The translations under genes were made by a program, and so were the position numbers. From positions 13,728-50,678 of the forward strand of contig DHGC01000005.1 of NCBI GenBank assembly GCA_002402585.1: DNA of 36,951 bases, in the 5' to 3' direction. Shown here piece after piece: positions 33,050 through 36,951 of this stretch (the stretch's first letter is position 1; each line of letters opens with the position of its first letter). The DNA comes from Erysipelotrichaceae bacterium UBA4808. GTDB taxonomy: Bacteria; Bacillota_I; Bacilli_A; Erysipelotrichales; Erysipelotrichaceae. The notes under the pieces are model-generated. The model worked only from the letters and a program-made list of their open reading frames with translations, was not told the DNA's origin and did not search any database.

Positions 33050-34257
33050 ACTATCTCCTTGGTTTGGATGCCTGCGAAAAAGATGGGTTCAGTCGCTCTC
33101 AATGTTTGAATAAGCGCATGGATACGTGATACATCCATGGCTTTGGTGATGCGATAGACACGCTCACCTTGTATCCATTTGACTTCACTTAACGCTTCTA
33201 GATACCCTGATTTCAATGTTTTCGTGCTTCGAATCAGGTAAGGATGAATGGCTTTGGTATTGTTTGCCACAAGTGTCCTGTGTTCTTCTGGCAACATCCC
33301 CCCTGACTTCTCTTTGATTTGCATCAGATCTCGCAAAATGTTACCTGCGGTCGGAATGCCACCTGCACCTTGACCAATCAAAACTTGACGCTCACCTTTT
33401 TGATCAAGATACCACGCGATGTTGTGGTTGGCTAAGATGGAGGCTTCCGCATCTTCCACATTGAAAAGTTGAGGTTCGACATAAGCTTGGATACCCTCCT
33501 CACTTCGACGCATGGTCGCAAAGAGTCGAATATGATAGCCCAAGTTTTGAATGAACAGAATGTCCTCAGCTTGTAGAGATGCGATGCCCTCACAAGGAAT
33601 GCTCGCAAAATCTACCCAACGATCAAAGGCCACGACACCTGACAAACGTATTTTGTTCAAACTATCAGTGCCCATGATATCCGCACTGGGATCGGCTTCG
33701 GCATAACCCAGTTGCTGCGCTACCTGTAAAGCTTCTTCAAAGGCACACTGCTCACGTTCCATTTTATCCAACATGAAATTACTCGTTCCATTAAGAATGC
33801 CCCCGATTGCTTGGATCTGCGTATGTGCTTTGACTTCCAATAAGGTCGCCAGATAAGGAATCCCTCCCCCTACTGCCGCACTGAAGCGTAAAGCCACACC
33901 ATTGGCCTTCGCACAGGCATCCAATTCATCTCCGTGCCGATTGATTAAAGCCTTGTTCGCGGTAACGACCGCTTTCTTTGCATTTAAGGCAGCAAGGATA
34001 TAGGTTCGTGCCGGCTCAAGCCCGCCTAAAACTTCGACGACAATCTCCACATTGGGATCCTTAAGCAAAGATTCGATATCTTCAACCATGTCATTGCGAT
34101 GCGCTTTCGATGTTCTACGCAATATCTTGGCAATAAAGAAGGTATTGGATGCTGTTGCTTCAAGAAGTGTTTCTAAACCTTTTCCCACTGTTCCATAGCC
34201 GAGCATTCCAATACCCAAGCGCTTATTTGTTTCTATTTTTGATACATCTGTTTTCAT
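33046..34257 (-). CDS. hom: Homoserine dehydrogenase
   Basis: A 403-residue enzyme reducing aspartate semialdehyde to homoserine with NAD(P)H. It has the Rossmann motif GYGTVGKG (about residues 20-27), the catalytic-domain segments GGGIPYLATLLE and GILNGTSNFMLDKM, and ADPSADIMG with the conserved acid. The last 80 residues form a reduced, ACT-like region. The ATG at 34257 has no ribosome binding site, and the -10 box ends nine bases before it, so it is probably translated from a near-leaderless mRNA. Confidence 0.94.
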   Translation of the reverse strand: MKTDVSKIETNKRLGIGMLGYGTVGKGLETLLEATASNTFFIAKILRRTSKAHRNDMVEDIESLLKDPNVEIVVEVLGGLEPARTYILAALNAKKAVVTANKALINRHGDELDACAKANGVALRFSAAVGGGIPYLATLLEVKAHTQIQAIGGILNGTSNFMLDKMEREQCAFEEALQVAQQLGYAEADPSADIMGTDSLNKIRLSGVVAFDRWVDFASIPCEGIASLQAEDILFIQNLGYHIRLFATMRRSEEGIQAYVEPQLFNVEDAEASILANHNIAWYLDQKGERQVLIGQGAGGIPTAGNILRDLMQIKEKSGGMLPEEHRTLVANNTKAIHPYLIRSTKTLKSGYLEALSEVKWIQGERVYRITKAMDVSRIHALIQTLRATEPIFFAGIQTKEIV

Positions 34258-34258
34258 A

Positions 34259-34286
34259 TTGAAAACATTCTAGCATCGTGTATAAT
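34259..34286 (+). promoter_or_regulatory. Promoter of thrC-thrB-pheB, interleaved with the hom promoter
   Basis: TTGAAA (34259-34264) and TATAAT (34281-34286) are 16 bp apart. It occupies the same 37-bp segment as the hom promoter on the other strand. The leader would be about 10 nt with only a weak ribosome binding site. Confidence 0.72.
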
Positions 34287-34295
34287 TAAAAACAA
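34267..34295 (-). promoter_or_regulatory. Promoter of hom-lysC, interleaved with the thrC promoter
   Basis: On the minus strand TTGTTT (34290-34295) and TAGAAT (34267-34272) are 17 bp apart. The -10 box ends nine bases before the hom ATG. Confidence 0.68.
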
Positions 34296-34302
34296 GTGAA
34301 AT

Positions 34303-35712
34303 ATGAAACTCCACAGCACACGCAACACAAATTTAAAACAAAGCACTTGGGAAGCTCTGATTCAACCCATGGCAGATGATGGAGGTCTTTGGATGTTCAA
34401 TGATTTTCCAAGTGTTCCATGGCATACTTGGATTGATCTTCCTTTTGAAGACATCGTCTATGAAATTCTTGGCATCGTTTTTCCCGAACTCAATATCGAC
34501 AAAGAATTTATTCACAAAGCTTACGCTCAATTTGAACATCCAGAAATCGTACCCAGTAGCTTTTGTAAACATCAGATTGTTGAGCTCTATCATGGTCCCA
34601 GTGCCGCATTCAAAGACATCGCTTTAAGTGTTTTGCCAGAACTGAGTCATCGCGCTTTCATCAAAGCGGGTTTGAACCATGTTCCTCACATTTTAACAGC
34701 CACAAGTGGTGATACGGGTTCAGCTGCTTTAATGGGTTTTAAGGACTCTATTTTCCCGATTACAGTCTTTTATCCACAACTTGGCATCAGTGCAATCCAA
34801 CGTCGTCAAATGACCACAATCAACGCTCAAGCTGTTCATGTCTATGGGATTGAAGGTAATTTTGATGATGCTCAAGCGGTCGTCAAGCATCTCTTTCGAA
34901 ACGATAATGAACATCAGTATGGTTCCGCAAACTCCATCAATATCGGTCGCTTGATTCCACAGCTTGCCTATTACTTCAAAGCTTATGGCGATGCGTTCAA
35001 ACATAAACGCATCAAACTCGGCGAACAGTTAAGTTTCTCGATCCCGAGCGGTAATTTTGGGAATGCCTTTGCAGCTTACTGTGCCGATCGTATGGGCTTA
35101 CCCATTAAACATCTCATTATCGCTTCCAATGCGAATGATGTCTTAAGTGAATTCTTCACAACCGGTCGCTACAATCGCATGCGTGACTTTCACCACACAC
35201 AATCCCCTTCGATGGATATCTTGGTGTCGAGCAATCTTGAACGTTTGCTCTATCTAGAAGCAGACGATAAACACGTTTCAAAGTATATGCATGACTTAGA
35301 TCATGATGGTGCGTATCAAATTGATAACAATCTGTTAAGTCGACTTCAAAACAAATTCAAGGCCTATCGCATTGATGAGACCCAGACAAGCCAAACCATT
35401 CAAACGGTTTATGATCAAGAGCAGGTACTTCTCGATCCTCACACAGCCGTCGCATGGGCTGCAGCTGAGCGCTATCAAATCGAATGCCCACACCAAGCGA
35501 TCGCTGTCCTTGCGACAGCCTCTGCCTATAAATTCCCACGCAGTGTACTTGACGCATTAAAGAAAGAACATTCTGAAGATGACTTTAAAGCCATGCATGA
35601 GTTGTCCACTCTGACAAAAACGCCGATTCCAAAGGCTTTGCGTTTGCTCGTGGATCAAGTAGAAGTCCATACACAAGTCTTGAGCATCGCTCAAGCAAAG
35701 GAGCTGAAATGA
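34303..35712 (+). CDS. thrC: Threonine synthase
   Basis: A 469-residue PLP enzyme converting O-phosphohomoserine to threonine. The PLP lysine is K104 in GPSAAFKDIAL, and TATSGDTGSAAL and SIPSGNFGNAFA form the phosphate-binding loops. The length and the N-terminal extension match the E. coli/yeast-like long class rather than the short Bacillus type. It overlaps thrB by four bases (ATGA). It heads a plus-strand operon opposite hom-lysC. Confidence 0.94.
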   Translation: MKLHSTRNTNLKQSTWEALIQPMADDGGLWMFNDFPSVPWHTWIDLPFEDIVYEILGIVFPELNIDKEFIHKAYAQFEHPEIVPSSFCKHQIVELYHGPSAAFKDIALSVLPELSHRAFIKAGLNHVPHILTATSGDTGSAALMGFKDSIFPITVFYPQLGISAIQRRQMTTINAQAVHVYGIEGNFDDAQAVVKHLFRNDNEHQYGSANSINIGRLIPQLAYYFKAYGDAFKHKRIKLGEQLSFSIPSGNFGNAFAAYCADRMGLPIKHLIIASNANDVLSEFFTTGRYNRMRDFHHTQSPSMDILVSSNLERLLYLEADDKHVSKYMHDLDHDGAYQIDNNLLSRLQNKFKAYRIDETQTSQTIQTVYDQEQVLLDPHTAVAWAAAERYQIECPHQAIAVLATASAYKFPRSVLDALKKEHSEDDFKAMHELSTLTKTPIPKALRLLVDQVEVHTQVLSIAQAKELK

Positions 35713-36572
35713 TTCGCATACGTGTTCCAGCAACCAGTGCCAATCTTGGCCCTGGCTTTGACTGTCTCGGTTTAGCCATCAATCGATATGCAGATTTCGT
35801 CATTAATCTCAGTGATCAGAATGCGTGTTTCGGCTTTGAAACGAGTGAGGATAACCTCTTTCTGAAAGCCTATCGTTATGCTTGCGAGCAGGATCAATTT
35901 CAAGCTCATCCACTTAACGTTGAAATGCACTCCGAAATCCCCATGGCTCGAGGTCTAGGTTCAAGTGCCGCCTTGATCGTGGCAGGAATCGCCACAGCCT
36001 TGATTGAGCACACAAAAAGCTTGGATCGCAGTCGTTTGATCCAACTCGCCAATGCCTTAGAAGGTCATCCTGACAATATCGTCCCCGCTATCGTAGGTGG
36101 GTTATGTGCTTCAAAAGATTGCTTGGGTAAGGTTGAAATCATTCGTTATCCGATTCATGCATCTTATCACTTTAAACTCCTCGTTCCAGATTTCACACTC
36201 TCAACTGAACACAGCCGCAAAGTACTTCCATCACACTTTGAACGTGAAGACGCAGTCTTTAATTTGAGTCAGATACCCTTTCTCTTGGACGCATTGAATA
36301 CTGGAAATATGGACCGTTTACGCTGGGCAATTGCGGATCGAATTCATCAAAACGTACGTATGCATCTCCATCCAGATTTCAAGATCATCACAAGCCATTT
36401 GGATGCGATAAATTTAGCCTATTATCTTAGTGGTGCAGGTCCAAGTCTTATGCTTGTGACAAATGAGGAAGAAGTTTCGATAAAGCACTGTCTTGAAGGA
36501 ACACAAGCACAGTGGTCGATCTTAGACGTTCGTTTAGACACGAAAGGCATAGTGTGGTCCCATGAAACCTGA
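35709..36572 (+). CDS. thrB: Homoserine kinase
   Basis: A 287-residue GHMP kinase that phosphorylates homoserine for threonine synthase. The ATP loop is PMARGLGSSAALIV (about residues 79-92), preceded by PATSANLGPGFDCLG at the N terminus, and GAGPSLML is the C-terminal GHMP motif. GGAGCTGAA just before its ATG supplies a ribosome binding site. Its end overlaps the next gene by 11 bases. Confidence 0.94.
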   Translation: MIRIRVPATSANLGPGFDCLGLAINRYADFVINLSDQNACFGFETSEDNLFLKAYRYACEQDQFQAHPLNVEMHSEIPMARGLGSSAALIVAGIATALIEHTKSLDRSRLIQLANALEGHPDNIVPAIVGGLCASKDCLGKVEIIRYPIHASYHFKLLVPDFTLSTEHSRKVLPSHFEREDAVFNLSQIPFLLDALNTGNMDRLRWAIADRIHQNVRMHLHPDFKIITSHLDAINLAYYLSGAGPSLMLVTNEEEVSIKHCLEGTQAQWSILDVRLDTKGIVWSHET

Positions 36573-36951
36573 ATTTCTCATCATACATCAAAAGTTGATT
36601 CCTGAGACCTATCTCAAAGTCATTGAAGCACGCGCGATGGTTCAAACCAGGCAGGTCAAAGACATCAGTGAAGCGTGTAAACGTTTGAAATTATCACGTT
36701 CGACCTATTATAAATACAAAGACTTGGTTTTTCGACCAGATGAAAATAAGATGACGCGTAAAGCGATACTTTCACTTTTATTGGACCACCAACAAGGTGT
36801 CTTGTCAGAAGTATTGGGTTTTATCGCAAAAACCAATGCCAACGTTTTGACCTTGACTCAAAACACACCGATTCGAAACATCGCATCGGTTATTCTCATG
36901 TTGGATATCTTGGATATGCGGGTTTCCTTGGATCAATTACTGGACGATTTA
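36562..36951 (+). CDS. pheB: ACT-domain protein PheB (UPF0735), cut by window edge
   Basis: The first 130 codons of a short protein. Residues 1-60 hold a helix-turn-helix-like segment (ISEACKRLKLSRSTYYKYKD); an ACT domain begins near residue 72 (AILSLLLDHQQGVLSEVLGFIAKTNANVLTLTQ). This layout is that of PheB/UPF0735, found in Bacillota beside hom, thrB or phenylalanine genes. Only about 15 residues should be missing at the end. It overlaps thrB by 11 bases. It may bind an amino acid and control this pathway; its exact role is not established. Confidence 0.88.
   Translation, partial: MKPEFLIIHQKLIPETYLKVIEARAMVQTRQVKDISEACKRLKLSRSTYYKYKDLVFRPDENKMTRKAILSLLLDHQQGVLSEVLGFIAKTNANVLTLTQNTPIRNIASVILMLDILDMRVSLDQLLDDL

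Noticed and set aside
34258..34302. Threonine T-box, leader peptide or lysine riboswitch before hom or thrC
   Set aside because: Only 45 bp lie between the start codons and both promoters occupy that space, leaving no leader.
1..36951. CRISPR arrays, tRNA or rRNA genes, insertion sequences, prophage
   Set aside because: Read by eye on both strands, no direct-repeat arrays, cloverleaf-like sequences, transposase or phage motifs were seen. A tRNA scan was not possible here.

Overview
The window looks like chromosomal core-metabolism DNA from a low-to-mid-GC Gram-positive bacterium (Bacillota). The evidence is strong AGGAGG-type ribosome binding sites, canonical TTGACA/TATAAT promoters, lipoprotein-type binding proteins, a CUT1 sugar transporter regulated by a LacI protein, a yybP-ykoY riboswitch and an ACT-domain PheB protein next to threonine genes. 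Erysipelotrichia or a close relative is plausible, but I cannot prove it from the sequence. I saw no phage, insertion sequence, CRISPR array, rRNA or tRNA.

Layout. 1-3019: the start of a P-type cation ATPase (minus strand) behind a complete Mn2+-sensing yybP-ykoY riboswitch with terminator, then a HerA-like ATPase, then the Mn2+ exporter mntP on the plus strand. 3030-5820: an operon of a metallophosphoesterase and two nucleoside hydrolases. 5843-6376: the relic of a small membrane-anchored protein broken by two frameshifts and a stop codon. 6594-8654: an MBL-fold hydrolase, an orphan 111-residue protein apparently made from a leaderless mRNA, and a zinc metallopeptidase. 8679-10139: a 6-phospho-beta-glucosidase. 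10241-14002: an unrecognised 1253-residue membrane protein standing as its own transcription unit.

14140-20559: the tRNA t6A enzyme Sua5/TsaC2; a five-gene minus-strand operon with a hydroxyisobutyrate-dehydrogenase-like oxidoreductase followed by a quaternary-amine ABC transporter in E. coli yehZYXW order; and an alpha/beta hydrolase convergent with a MerR regulator. 20560-24571: the MerR regulator with a classic 19-bp-spacer operator-promoter, and a polyphosphate operon ppx-ppk1 with two small genes. 24648-31703: a sugar operon (binding protein, two permeases, fructokinase, amylosucrase) controlled by a divergent LacI protein with two matching operators. The pathway implied is uptake of sucrose, transfer of its glucose to an alpha-glucan, and phosphorylation of the released fructose. 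31727-36951: threonine biosynthesis, hom-lysC on the minus strand and thrC-thrB-pheB on the plus strand, from two face-to-face overlapping promoters.

The most notable observations are the riboswitch with a readable antitermination geometry, a recurring class of leaderless or near-leaderless promoters (four genes), the large unknown membrane protein, the amylosucrase-type sucrose operon next to the polyphosphate operon, and the interleaved hom/thrC promoters. I found no clear undescribed multi-gene system; the 1253-residue protein is the best candidate for new biology.
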